A stretch of 64,000 nt of DNA, from NCBI GenBank assembly GCA_964645205.1, contig CAZYBO010000007.1, positions 1 to 64,000 on the forward strand, in the 5' to 3' direction. This document shows, one piece after another, positions 10,640 through 17,746 of this stretch. The stretch comes from CAZYBO01 sp964645205 (lineage in GTDB: Bacteria; Pseudomonadota; Alphaproteobacteria; Rickettsiales; SXRF01). Position 1 is the stretch's first letter. The number at the start of each line of letters is the position of its first letter. The position numbers and the translations under genes are program-made. A model generated the notes under the pieces. That model was not told where the DNA came from. It saw only the letters and a list, made by a program, of their open reading frames with translations, and ran no database searches.

Positions 10640-10921
10640 ATGAAGAAAATATTCGCTGCGGTTGCATTTATGATTGCCGTTACGGGATGTACGCCGGTTG
10701 CTCCTCCGGCTCAGGGCACGCATGAAGGCATGCAATGCAAATGTTGCCAGGAAATGATGAAAGAAGGCGGGGAATGCTGCTGTAAAGGCATGATGGGCGA
10801 CGCGATGGGTAAGGATGGCAAGCCTATGATGTGCGATAAGATGCATCATAAGAGCATGTCGAAAGCAAAGCCCCCGGTGAAAAAACCTGCGACTACTGAC
10901 AAGCATGAGCAACATCACTGA
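10640..10921 (+). CDS. Small Cys/Met/His-rich lipoprotein, possible metal binder
   Basis: The 93-residue protein starts at ATG 10640 behind a good ribosome-binding site (aaggga near 10626). It has a lipoprotein signal peptide ending in the lipobox VTGC, so the mature protein should be membrane-anchored. The mature part contains CKCC, a CCC triplet, MM pairs, DKMHHKSM and a His-rich end (EQHH), with many Lys residues. This composition suggests soft-metal binding (copper, or zinc), but no catalytic domain is visible and I recognise no named family. It sits alone between the adhesin and a response-regulator gene, with its own candidate promoter. Function is inferred from composition only. Confidence 0.75.
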   Translation: MKKIFAAVAFMIAVTGCTPVAPPAQGTHEGMQCKCCQEMMKEGGECCCKGMMGDAMGKDGKPMMCDKMHHKSMSKAKPPVKKPATTDKHEQHH

Positions 10922-11040
10922 TGCGCCTTGCTATCGCATGCGCCTATTGAGTATATAAAACAAAGGCTTTATCCGTCGAAATCGATTTCTGGTTAAATAT
11001 TTGTGATCGTGATACAACTCCAGATATGAAAAGGGACCAT

Positions 11041-11057
11041 GAATACATGAAGTATTC
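11041..11057. promoter_or_regulatory. Inverted repeat upstream of the response regulator
   Basis: GAATAC-N5-GTATTC is a perfect 6+6 inverted repeat ending 35 bp before the start codon at 11093. It lies immediately before a TTGAGT hexamer (11058-11063). It could be an operator controlling the regulator gene or a short hairpin; the sequence alone does not decide. Confidence 0.35.
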
Positions 11058-11092
11058 TTGAGTTATCCCGGTTTTCGCGTTTTTATATCCTT

Positions 11093-11839
11093 ATGCATGA
11101 AAAGAAAAATACCATACTGGTGGTAGACGATGAGCCGCCGATCCAGAAGATGCTTGGCATCCTGCTCGACGCCGAAAATTTCAAGGTTGCCGAAAGCACC
11201 TCCGGTAAGCAGGCGGTGCGCATGTGCGCATCTATCAAGCCCGACCTGATATTGCTCGATCTTGGCCTGCCGGATATGGATGGCAAGGATGTGGTCGCCG
11301 CTATTCGCGAATGGTCGCAGGTGCCGATTATCGTCCTATCTGCCCGCTCTAACGATGAGGAAGTGACCGCCGCCCTCAATATAGGGGCGAACGATTATGT
11401 GACAAAGCCGTTCAATGTTGAAGTGCTGATGGCGCGTATCAACGCTGCCCTACGTACCGGCGCGGTGCGTGAGGCGGGCGAGCCGGAATTATGCAACGGC
11501 GCCCTGCGTTTGGATCTAGTGCGGCACAAGGCCTTCCTGAACGACGAGCCGATCGCATTCACGCCCAAGGAATATGACCTGTTGCGGTATTTCATCGTCA
11601 ACCGTGGAAAGATGCTCACCCATAAAGACATACTGAAAACGGTATGGGGCGCCGCGCATGTGGACGATACCACGTACCTGCGCGTCTATATCGGGCAACT
11701 GCGCGAAAAGATCGAAACCGATCCCAGAGCGCCTGTCTATATCGTCACCGAACCGGGCATCGGCTACCGCATGGAGGTGATAGCCGATAGCACGGTGGTA
11801 CAGGGCGCAGCAGGCAAGGTGCTTACAGCGGCGGATTAG
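11093..11839 (+). CDS. KdpE-like OmpR-family response regulator
   Basis: The 248-residue protein has an N-terminal receiver domain (VVDDEPP acidic pair near residues 11-13, phospho-acceptor D56 in LLDLGLPDMDG, VLSAR switch Thr/Ser region, K in YVTKPF) and a C-terminal winged-helix DNA-binding domain from about residue 130 (FTPKEYDLLRYF, GIGYRM). The receiver is closest in style to KdpE. No kdpFABC genes are nearby, so potassium control is not implied. No Shine-Dalgarno is visible and an AT-rich -10-like tract lies just before the ATG, so the mRNA may be nearly leaderless. Its stop overlaps the convergent DUF1328 gene by 17 bp. The likely partner is the hybrid kinase at 13138-14940. Confidence 0.9.
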   Translation: MHEKKNTILVVDDEPPIQKMLGILLDAENFKVAESTSGKQAVRMCASIKPDLILLDLGLPDMDGKDVVAAIREWSQVPIIVLSARSNDEEVTAALNIGANDYVTKPFNVEVLMARINAALRTGAVREAGEPELCNGALRLDLVRHKAFLNDEPIAFTPKEYDLLRYFIVNRGKMLTHKDILKTVWGAAHVDDTTYLRVYIGQLREKIETDPRAPVYIVTEPGIGYRMEVIADSTVVQGAAGKVLTAAD

Positions 11840-12005
11840 GCCTGCGGCCGGTAATCGAGCTGTATACCAGACTGGCTATGAATAGGATCACGAATACCGC
11901 TGCCAGAAATCTTGCGATTTCCGCGAAGTCGGCAGCTAGGCCGCCAAAACCCAGAATGCTGGCGATCACTGCCAGAATGAAAAATGTGACCATGTAGTTT
12001 AACAT
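11823..12005 (-). CDS. DUF1328 family small membrane protein
   Basis: This 60-residue protein consists of two hydrophobic segments (about residues 5-25 and 30-50) with the conserved ILGFGG turn and an FVILFIASLV second helix, matching the YtjA/DUF1328 family. Family members are short inner-membrane proteins of unknown function often found among stress-induced genes. The start follows GGGAGAA. It is the last gene of the minus-strand run 13033 to 11823, which probably forms one transcript, and it overlaps the convergent response regulator by 17 bp. Confidence 0.88.
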   Translation of the reverse strand: MLNYMVTFFILAVIASILGFGGLAADFAEIARFLAAVFVILFIASLVYSSITGRRPNPPL

Positions 12006-12039
12006 AACGATTCTCCCAAGTGCGTGGTTGTACCGGCGG

Positions 12040-12450
12040 CTAGTTGAATCGAACGGAAACAGGCTTCCCGCCGGAAATGGTAACGGCCTGTTTATGGCTT
12101 AAGCCCTCACTGGTTCCTTCGACGATATAACGGCCATCCGGAAGGTTGGCGTAGAAGAGGGGGCCTCCCATCGCGTCGAGCCGTATGTTGTTTTGCCGGT
12201 CGGTTATCACGATATGGACATCCCCGGCATAGCGACCGGTTTTGTCGGCGCTGGTGATGCGAAGATTATAGTTGCGTTTTACCGCTTCCAACGCATCGAT
12301 CTCCTCCTGGCCTACGCCGCCGGACACATAGGAGACGTCGTTCTGCTGCTGAACCTGCAGCATGTCGTCATCTGCCCATGCGGGAGCCGTGTGCAACGCA
12401 ACGGCAGCAATTGCAGCCAGTGCGCAGCGTAGAAATGATGATCGTGTCAT
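12040..12450 (-). CDS. Secreted protein with a carboxypeptidase-regulatory-like fold
   Basis: The 136-residue protein has a Sec signal peptide (cleavage likely after APAWA) and a mature part with VGQEEIDALEAV, a beta-rich stretch DVHIVITDRQNN, and LPDGRYIVEGTSEG followed by HKQAVTISGGKPVSVRF. The last pattern is typical of carboxypeptidase-regulatory-like or transthyretin-like beta sandwiches that carry no active site. It is probably periplasmic and may help sense or buffer envelope damage, but that is inference from its neighbours. It lies 8 bp downstream of the glycine-zipper gene in the same orientation. Confidence 0.8.
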   Translation of the reverse strand: MTRSSFLRCALAAIAAVALHTAPAWADDDMLQVQQQNDVSYVSGGVGQEEIDALEAVKRNYNLRITSADKTGRYAGDVHIVITDRQNNIRLDAMGGPLFYANLPDGRYIVEGTSEGLSHKQAVTISGGKPVSVRFN

Positions 12451-12458
12451 AACGCCCC

Positions 12459-12704
12459 TTATTTCCAGATGGGTTTGCCGAGATCGATGTCTTTTTCCTT
12501 CGTCAGGCCACCGGCTGCAGCACCGACGGCGCCGCCTACGACAGCGCCCGTCACCGGATCGCCACCCATAATAGCACCGCCTACGGCGCCGACGCCCGCA
12601 CCGATACCAGCGCCACTGAGCGCGCGTTCTCCCGGCCTGTCACCGCATGCAGAAAGCAACGCTATGGTTGCAAAGGCTAGTGTCGTCGTGTGGAATGTAT
12701 TCAT
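12459..12704 (-). CDS. Glycine-zipper lipoprotein
   Basis: The start at 12704 (MNTFHTTTLAF) is preferred over an upstream in-frame start because a GGAG site precedes it. The 81-residue product has a lipoprotein signal (LLSACG) followed by a glycine-zipper segment (GAGIGAGVGAVGG, then GAVVGGAVGAAAGG) that can pack as a membrane hairpin. Proteins of this type are small outer- or inner-membrane lipoproteins of the YMGG/SlyB-like kind. It sits between two other exported small proteins, which suggests a common envelope role. Exact function is unknown. Confidence 0.82.
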   Translation of the reverse strand: MNTFHTTTLAFATIALLSACGDRPGERALSGAGIGAGVGAVGGAIMGGDPVTGAVVGGAVGAAAGGLTKEKDIDLGKPIWK

Positions 12705-12742
12705 AAAAATTCTCCGTTGTTGGAATGGACGCATTATCACGT

Positions 12743-13033
12743 CTATTTTTCTTCAAGAATCTGCTCAGATTCTTTCGTAGTAGTTTTGTTCAGCAGGCCT
12801 TTGGGGTCGCTGGTCGTCTTTGACTTTATCACCGCCTTTTTATTGCCGGCATTATCGACGGATACGTCGGTGGAACTTTGTGTTTTGGTAGTGGTTCCCT
12901 TGGCGTCCGTGGAACTGGTCGTCTTTTCATAATTTCCCGGCGGCGCGTCCAGCGCGGTGCGTTCCGGTGAGCAGGCGGAGAGTGCCAGTGCTGCTGCGGA
13001 TACGGTAAAAAATGCAATGCGGTATTTTGTCAT
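12743..13033 (-). CDS. Small lipoprotein with one DPKGL(L/G)NK repeat unit
   Basis: The start at 13033 (MTKYRIAFF) is supported by a ribosome-binding site; an upstream in-frame start would spoil the signal peptide. The 96-residue product has a lipobox (ALSACS) and a highly charged, Thr/Ser/Lys-rich mature part with SKTTSDPKGLLNKTT. That part is clearly related to the duplicated secreted protein at 18849-19523, which carries two SDPKGLGNK/TDPKGLGNK units. It heads the run 13033 to 11823 and has an 11-bp-phased direct repeat about 90 bp upstream. Probably periplasmic and unstructured or beta-rich; function unknown. Confidence 0.82.
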   Translation of the reverse strand: MTKYRIAFFTVSAAALALSACSPERTALDAPPGNYEKTTSSTDAKGTTTKTQSSTDVSVDNAGNKKAVIKSKTTSDPKGLLNKTTTKESEQILEEK

Positions 13034-13118
13034 AAGAGGCTCCGTTGTGGTGTTCACTTTCAGTAAAACCAACCTAACGGAGGACGCATAAAAAATATGC
13101 AGGGCAAAGGGAATCGGA

Positions 13119-13136
13119 CGTAAAGGGAGCGTAAAG
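13119..13136 (-). promoter_or_regulatory. 11-bp-phased direct repeat (candidate response-regulator box)
   Basis: On the minus strand two CTTTAC half-sites start 11 bp apart (plus-strand GTAAAG at 13120 and 13131). One helical turn between direct half-sites is the arrangement bound by OmpR/PhoB-family regulators. A TATTTT -10-like hexamer lies 21 bp further down (13092-13097). The box is about 90 bp before the lipoprotein start at 13033, and similar boxes lie before two other units in this cluster. Confidence 0.45.
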
Positions 13137-13137
13137 T

Positions 13138-14940
13138 TTACGCGGCCGCTTTCGGGCTGCCGTTTTTTCCCAGATGCTTAACCAATAGGGCCTGCAACTG
13201 GTGAGGGTTGAAAGGCTTGGCGATGTAGTCGTCCATTCCTGCCGCGATACATTTCTCGCGGTCGCCTTTCATGGCGTGCGCGGTCATGGCGATGATGGCG
13301 ATCGGGGCGGATTCCCCGGCCTTCTCGAAGCCGCGGATATGGCGCGTGGTTTCATAACCGTCCATTACCGGCATCTCGACGTCCATCAGGACAATGGAAT
13401 ATTTGTTGGGCGTGAAACGTTCTATCGCTTCCTGTCCGTTATGCGCCACTTCGTAACGATAGCCGAAATTCTTGAAGATCATGGTGGCTACGAGCACGTT
13501 AGGCTCATAATCCTCGACCAGCAGAATAGGCTTGATTTTTGCATTGGCCTGCATATCGAGGTAAATGATGTTTTCCTGATAATGTTTTTTGCTATCGCTG
13601 TCGGTGGCTTCCACCGGCAGGCTGAGCGTAAGGACGAACGAGGAACCTTGCCCGGCCACGCTGGTAACGCTGATATTGCCGCCCATGCGGTTTGCCAGCG
13701 CCTGCGAAATGGCGAGGCCAAGCCCTGTGCCGCCGTATTTGCGCGTGATGGAAGAATCGGCCTGTACGAATTTACCGAAGATAAGGTCGATTTTGTTCGG
13801 CGGGATGCCGATGCCGGTGTCGGTTACCGTCACGGTAACCTGTTTTTTCCCGTTGCCTTTTCCGCCGTTGGCAAAAAATACGGATACGCTGCCGCCGCTT
13901 TCGGTGAACTTAACGGCGTTGCCGACGAGATTGAGCAATATCTGGCGAATGCGCCCGCTATCTCCGATATAGGTTTTGTAAAGCCCGGATTCGTAATGGA
14001 CGACGAGGTTGACGTCCTTCTGCTTCGCTCGCACTGACATAACGCTAATGACCTGATCGAGCAGCGACGTCATGCTGAACGGCGCGTTTTCCAGCTCTAT
14101 GTCGTGGGATTCCATCTTGTCGATGTCGAGCAGGTCGTTTATCAGCCGCATGAGTGATTCCGAGCTGGTCTGCAGGACGTCCACGCATTGTTTCTGCTGC
14201 TCGTCGAGCTTGGTGGTGCGCAATATATGGGTGAGGCCGATTACCGCGTTCATCGGCGTTCTGATCTCATGGCTCATATTGGCGAGAAAATCGGACTTCG
14301 CTTTATTGGCTTTTTCCGCGACGAGTGTGGCAGCTTCTGCGGTGAGGGTAGCGGCTTCCGCAGTATCTTTGGCTTTTTCAGTGAATTCCTGCTTGGCCGT
14401 GGCGGTGGTTTTAAGTTTCTCTGCGGCCATTAAGCGATCTTCTTCCGTGCGTTGCAATGCTATCGCCTGCTTCGTAGCATGGGCGACTGCCGCTTTTCTC
14501 GCACTTTGATGCAAGCCTATGCACGCCAACACTAACCCCAAACCTATTGCCGTAAGCAGGATGGAGCCGTAAAAATGCGCGCCCTGCGTATAGGACAGGT
14601 GAAACAGTAGGCTCAGCAGAAGCAATGCATACAGCGCATAGTGCAGGGGCAGTTTTTTAATAGTGAGTATAGGCTTTATTATTGCGGCACTATTGCCGGG
14701 CTTAGCCGTGTCGAGGATATTCGTGATATAAAGGTTGAGGCGGTGCGCTTCCTGCAGGGCGGTTTTGAGGAGTGCGTCCTTATTATCGTTGGTAAGCATG
14801 TCTTTAGTGCGCTGGTACACCTCGAGCGATCCGATAATACATGCCAGCGGCGTTTTCAGATCGTGCGAAAAAGCGTTGAAAGCGCTGCGCAGCAGGCGTT
14901 CGCGTTCCTGCTCAAATTCATTGTTTTGCTTCGTTTTCAT
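13138..14940 (-). CDS. Hybrid histidine kinase with an extra KdpD-like DHp domain
   Basis: The 600-residue protein has an unusual order. Residues 15-80 form a KdpD-like phospho-acceptor (DHp) domain (SHDLKTPLACIIGS, H26; then EAHRLNLYITNILD) with no ATPase domain of its own. Two membrane segments follow (about 98-115 and 122-143), then a coiled coil (150-212) and a second DHp domain (NMSHEIRTPMNAVIG, H224). An ATPase domain (N341, DTGIGIP at 374-380, GGTGLGLA) and a C-terminal receiver (acceptor D520 in LMDVEMPVMDG, K575) complete it. There is no periplasmic sensor domain, so the membrane or cytoplasm is probably sensed. It lies within the envelope-stress cluster and near the KdpE-like regulator. 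Confidence 0.9.
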   Translation of the reverse strand: MKTKQNNEFEQERERLLRSAFNAFSHDLKTPLACIIGSLEVYQRTKDMLTNDNKDALLKTALQEAHRLNLYITNILDTAKPGNSAAIIKPILTIKKLPLHYALYALLLLSLLFHLSYTQGAHFYGSILLTAIGLGLVLACIGLHQSARKAAVAHATKQAIALQRTEEDRLMAAEKLKTTATAKQEFTEKAKDTAEAATLTAEAATLVAEKANKAKSDFLANMSHEIRTPMNAVIGLTHILRTTKLDEQQKQCVDVLQTSSESLMRLINDLLDIDKMESHDIELENAPFSMTSLLDQVISVMSVRAKQKDVNLVVHYESGLYKTYIGDSGRIRQILLNLVGNAVKFTESGGSVSVFFANGGKGNGKKQVTVTVTDTGIGIPPNKIDLIFGKFVQADSSITRKYGGTGLGLAISQALANRMGGNISVTSVAGQGSSFVLTLSLPVEATDSDSKKHYQENIIYLDMQANAKIKPILLVEDYEPNVLVATMIFKNFGYRYEVAHNGQEAIERFTPNKYSIVLMDVEMPVMDGYETTRHIRGFEKAGESAPIAIIAMTAHAMKGDREKCIAAGMDDYIAKPFNPHQLQALLVKHLGKNGSPKAAA

Positions 14941-15012
14941 ACGGCACTATGCGCTCATTGGCCGAAATAGATAGCTGCAAATCACTATTCCCTTAGGGAT
15001 AGCGCAGTATCT

Positions 15013-15264
15013 TTACTGGTTGGTGGCCTTTTTGAGGTTATCGCCCGCGTCTTCCACTGCATCTTCGAGTTTTTCTCCCGGTGTGCGATCCTGCAATTGA
15101 CGTGCTGCCTTATCCACGCCTTTGGGTAACTCGTCGATGGCATCACCGATCTTGTCTCCGGCGCTGCGTTGATCGGGGGCATTCAGCACGTAATAGCCTA
15201 GAATGCCGATGATGACGGCTAATGCGGCCATAGCCAGAAACTTGCCTTGGGGTTGTGTAGTCAT
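15013..15264 (-). CDS. Small single-pass membrane protein, YtxH-like
   Basis: The 83-residue protein has a short cytoplasmic N-terminus, one transmembrane helix (about residues 9-27, LAMAALAVIIGILGYYVL) and a charged amphipathic tail (KIGDAIDELPKGVDKAARQL...EKLEDAVEDAGDNLKKA). That tail resembles the helical repeats of YtxH/apolipoprotein-like stress proteins. It is 27 bp downstream of the YqjE-like gene and probably cotranscribed with it. Function is unknown. Confidence 0.72.
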   Translation of the reverse strand: MTTQPQGKFLAMAALAVIIGILGYYVLNAPDQRSAGDKIGDAIDELPKGVDKAARQLQDRTPGEKLEDAVEDAGDNLKKATNQ

Positions 15265-15291
15265 AGAATGTTTCCTTAAAAATAGGGTGGA

Positions 15292-15714
15292 TTACAGAGT
15301 TCGTTCACTGGTTTTTTCGGAGGGTGAGGTTCCCATCAGCCCATCCATAAAACTTTCGGTTATATCATTCAGGTGCGAAGAGATCGGCGACTGCATTTTC
15401 AAGAGGCTCACCACGGAGTTTTGCAGGCGCTGTATTCTTACATTGAGAACGCCATATAAGAGAATGGTGATAAGCAATGCGATGGCGCCCGTAGTTAGCC
15501 GTGCGATTGTGGGTTCCAACCCGTTGAGCAGCAGGGTGTGATAGACCATGCATATGCCGGCTATCACCAGCGCGCCCGCCAGCACACCAAGGATAACGCC
15601 TAATACCATAAACATCGCTACTCCCCATAGCACCTGCCGGAACAGCGCGGTTCTGGACAATGTCCGGGGAACCATCGCTATTCCGAGCAGTTTTGCTAAA
15701 GCGAACATGGACAT
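15292..15714 (-). CDS. YqjE/holin-X-like inner-membrane protein
   Basis: The 140-residue protein has two long hydrophobic segments (about residues 27-58 and 73-92) and a polar C-terminal tail. Its size, topology and position directly after a YqjD/ElaB-type gene match YqjE-like proteins (the Phage_holin_3_6 superfamily) in enterobacterial yqjD-yqjE operons. The similarity to phage holins is structural only; no phage genes are near. The start lies 3 bp after the stop of the upstream gene, so translation is likely coupled. Confidence 0.65.
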   Translation of the reverse strand: MSMFALAKLLGIAMVPRTLSRTALFRQVLWGVAMFMVLGVILGVLAGALVIAGICMVYHTLLLNGLEPTIARLTTGAIALLITILLYGVLNVRIQRLQNSVVSLLKMQSPISSHLNDITESFMDGLMGTSPSEKTSERTL

Positions 15715-15717
15715 TTC

Positions 15718-15987
15718 TTATAAGCGGCGAAGCAACGTCGCCAGCAGGAATCCGGTTCCAAGCGCAATCATGCTTGATTGCACGGGCTTCTTGCGGATCT
15801 GCGAGGTCACGATGTCAATGTCGCTGCTGATTTCTTCGCTGGCGGCGTTGTACAAATCGCGTACTTTGCGTCCCGCCTTATTCGCGACGCTATGCATGTC
15901 GATAGCGTTGCCCTGTCCATCGGGGCGCGAATTTGAAGAAAGGTTCTTTACGTCTGCAAGGGCTGCTTCTTTGGTCGCTGTAAACAT
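15718..15987 (-). CDS. YqjD/ElaB (DUF883) family membrane-anchored protein
   Basis: The 89-residue protein has a charged helical N-terminal region and a C-terminal anchor with the family signature (RKKPVQSSMIALGTGFLL-type: basic RKKP motif, glycine-containing helix, terminal LRR). In E. coli YqjD-like proteins associate with ribosomes at the inner membrane in stationary phase; that role here is inference. The start follows an AAGGAG-like site (plus-strand ctcctt). It is followed with 3 bp spacing by the YqjE-like gene. Confidence 0.85.
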   Translation of the reverse strand: MFTATKEAALADVKNLSSNSRPDGQGNAIDMHSVANKAGRKVRDLYNAASEEISSDIDIVTSQIRKKPVQSSMIALGTGFLLATLLRRL

Positions 15988-16045
15988 AGGATAGTCTCCT
16001 TGTTGAGGTTGATGGTGGGTAGTTTAGGTGAGTAATAATTCCGGC

Positions 16046-16474
16046 TTAGCCGCCGTAAATCACGTAAGCTCCTGCTGGTACACGCGAACGGATGTTGGTG
16101 CAGGATTCAATGCCGGGCTGCCTGGAGGGAACGCGGTCGGTGAACCATACACGGCACATGCCGCGTGGCGGGAACATGTCTTCGGGCACATTCAGCTCGT
16201 CATTTCCGTCGATATAATATCCGTTGTCATCATAGTAGCCGCGGCGTTCGTAGTTGTATGGCTTGCCGTTTCCATGGCGCTTATGCGGGTGGCGCTCACG
16301 GTAATAGTCGCCGGAGGATTGTCCGGGGCTGGGTGAATGCACGCGCTGGGCGTCGGTGGTGGCGTTTGGCGGCGCTATATAATTGCCGTTGTTATCGTAA
16401 TAGCCATCCTGTCCGCCGCAGGCGGCGAGCAGTGATAAGGCGGAGATGCAGGCAAGCGAGGGTATAATACGCAT
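16046..16474 (-). CDS. Tyr/Gly-rich lipoprotein with conserved C-terminal Cys motif
   Basis: The 142-residue protein has a lipobox (LLAACG), a low-complexity mature region containing YYDNNGNYI and YYDDNGYYI repeats, and a conserved C-terminal module (RGMCRVWFTDRVPSRQPG...C...RVPAGAYVIYG). The module, with its CRVW start, Gln-Pro and Pro-Ala-Gly-Ala end, recurs in small exported proteobacterial proteins of unknown function, and its two Cys may form a disulfide. It is 25 bp downstream of the DUF3309 gene, in the same probable transcript as the SYLF gene. Confidence 0.8.
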   Translation of the reverse strand: MRIIPSLACISALSLLAACGGQDGYYDNNGNYIAPPNATTDAQRVHSPSPGQSSGDYYRERHPHKRHGNGKPYNYERRGYYDDNGYYIDGNDELNVPEDMFPPRGMCRVWFTDRVPSRQPGIESCTNIRSRVPAGAYVIYGG

Positions 16475-16499
16475 AAAGACTCCTGTTGGTTAAAGTGGA

Positions 16500-16658
16500 T
16501 CAGATGCGTCCCATCAGCATCAGGATAAGTAGAATGATTAAGATCGTTCCCAGTCCGCCGCTCGGTGCATAGCCCCATTTTCGGCTATGTGGCCATGCGG
16601 GTAATGCGCCGACGAGAAACAGTATGAGTACGACGAGCAGAATGGTTGAAGTGGTCAT
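16500..16658 (-). CDS. DUF3309 family small membrane protein
   Basis: The start is placed at 16658 (MTTSTILLVV) rather than at an upstream in-frame codon, giving a 52-residue protein of the usual family size. It has two hydrophobic segments flanking the family signature GALPAWPHSRKWGYAPSGG, and ends LLMGRI-like. The family is widespread in proteobacteria next to stress genes and has no assigned function. It lies 22 bp downstream of the SYLF gene. Confidence 0.9.
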   Translation of the reverse strand: MTTSTILLVVLILFLVGALPAWPHSRKWGYAPSGGLGTILIILLILMLMGRI

Positions 16659-16680
16659 AATTAGTGTGCGCCTTTCTGAA

Positions 16681-17241
16681 TTAACGCTTGATGGGGGTAA
16701 TTTTCGTTCCCTCAATGCTCACGCCTGCCATCAAACCCTGCTGACTGAAGATAAAGGCGTAGGCATCGTCCTTTAGCGAAGAGGAGGAGAGATTTTTTGC
16801 TATACCTTCGTCAACCAGGACGACGGTCGGGCCGACGCCGATTTCCCATCCATGTGTTTCGTTAAGGTATTTCATGGCTTTATCGGTCATCAGGAATACG
16901 GCGTAGGCGTAAGACTGGGCGCCTGCCTGAAGACCCCATGAGCCGGTGACGGAATTATAATAGCCGCTGACCGTTCCGTCTTTTATCAACTCGCCTTCAC
17001 CATAAGCGCCGCCGAATACAAGGCCGGCCTTCACAACATTAGGAAATATGAGCACGCCCTTGGCGCTCTTCGAGATGGTTCTGGCGAACGGATGAAGCTC
17101 GTAGAGCTTTTCCAGCGCCTGCTTCGCATCTTTGTCGAGATCCTCGGCGGTGGCAGCGTATGCATACTGCACCGCCATCACTGGGGCGATAGATGTGGTT
17201 GCAAGTGCGAGTGTAAGAAAAATGCTGCGTATGGTTTTCAT
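16681..17241 (-). CDS. SYLF/Ysc84-family lipid-binding exported protein
   Basis: The 186-residue protein has a signal peptide (about 1-30) and a SYLF domain: LHPFARTISKSAKGVLIFPNV, then GLVFGGAYGEGEL, GYYNSVTGSWGLQAGAQSYA, and GWEIGVGPTVVLVDEG. This is the family of Ysc84-type phosphoinositide/lipid-binding modules; bacterial members are secreted or periplasmic. It is first in the run 17241 to 15013 (SYLF, DUF3309, lipoprotein, YqjD-like, YqjE-like, YtxH-like). An 11-bp-phased direct repeat lies about 95 bp upstream. Confidence 0.9.
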   Translation of the reverse strand: MKTIRSIFLTLALATTSIAPVMAVQYAYAATAEDLDKDAKQALEKLYELHPFARTISKSAKGVLIFPNVVKAGLVFGGAYGEGELIKDGTVSGYYNSVTGSWGLQAGAQSYAYAVFLMTDKAMKYLNETHGWEIGVGPTVVLVDEGIAKNLSSSSLKDDAYAFIFSQQGLMAGVSIEGTKITPIKR

Positions 17242-17333
17242 GGTATGCGTTCCTTATGAGTGTGGATTCGTCGGCGTCTTGCAATGTTTAGCGGTCTTGC
17301 CGTTACTTTTCGATGCGAAGGCGAGCGATAGTC

Positions 17334-17350
17334 GTAAGGAAACAGTAAGT
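17334..17350 (-). promoter_or_regulatory. 11-bp-phased direct repeat upstream of the SYLF gene
   Basis: Plus-strand GTAAGG (17334) and GTAAGT (17345) start exactly 11 bp apart, giving CTTAC-N6-CTTAC on the transcribed strand. Sequence and spacing match the boxes at 13119-13136 (GTAAAG twice) and 17747-17764 (ATAAAAG/GTAAAAC), with a shared GGA-like or AAA spacer. Inferred to be a binding site for an OmpR-family regulator, possibly the KdpE-like protein at 11093. Confidence 0.45.
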
Positions 17351-17354
17351 TTGT

Positions 17355-17516
17355 CTATCCTTCGGGATCGAAGCCGTCGTGATAGAATGCGGCGGCCTCT
17401 ACTTCACGCAGGCTGGCGTCCAGTTCGTGACTCAATTCAAAACGGTCAAATTCCGCATCGATTACGGGGATAGAGTAATCATCGTTTGGCGTACGGATAA
17501 CGGGGGACGGATACAT
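17355..17516 (-). CDS. Short acidic protein overlapping the preceding gene
   Basis: A 53-residue frame starts at ATG 17516 behind a perfect AAGGAGG site with good spacing and ends at TAG 17355. It reads MYPSPVIRTPNDDYSIPVID, then an acidic helix-like stretch (FDRFELSHELDASLREVEAA) and YHDGFDPEG. It overlaps the end of the 17479-17673 gene by 38 bp in another frame, and its ribosome-binding site is inside that gene, which suggests coupled translation. No family recognised. The strong ribosome-binding site and acidic composition argue for a real gene. Confidence 0.6.
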   Translation of the reverse strand: MYPSPVIRTPNDDYSIPVIDAEFDRFELSHELDASLREVEAAAFYHDGFDPEG

Positions 17517-17673
17517 AATGCCTCCTTCGGATTACGGGTTTAACAGTATCGGCCTGCTTTACTTCCGGGGGCGGCGTTACGGTAATGCCGCCTTCGTTTT
17601 CCAGGCGTTGTAACGCATCTTTGACGCTGGCTGTCTTGGGTTTTTGGGGTTTGTCTGTGATGACGCGTTTCAT
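17479..17673 (-). CDS. Small basic hypothetical protein
   Basis: The 64-residue product starts at ATG 17673 after a perfect AAGGAGG (the upstream in-frame start lacks one). It is Lys/Arg/Pro-rich (MKRVITDKPQKPKTASVKDA, ...RRRHYVSVPRYPYAKR), with no signal peptide or membrane segment. Its 3' end overlaps the start of the next small gene. The pair, one basic and one acidic, could form a complex, but that is only a suggestion from charge and coupling. Confidence 0.68.
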   Translation of the reverse strand: MKRVITDKPQKPKTASVKDALQRLENEGGITVTPPPEVKQADTVKPVIRRRHYVSVPRYPYAKR

Positions 17674-17746
17674 ATCGCCTCCTTGTTTGTGAGTGCGATC
17701 AAAACACCGTATCCATAAAGATACAGCAGGCAAAAAACCCGATAGT

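Noticed and set aside
11093..14940. A kdp potassium-transport system
   Set aside because: Regulator and N-terminal kinase segment are KdpE/KdpD-like, but no kdpFABC genes and no KdpD sensor/UspA domains are present, so only the signalling modules are related.
15292..15714. Phage holin and a prophage
   Set aside because: The protein is YqjE-like, next to a YqjD-like gene, and no phage structural, lysis or integrase genes are near.
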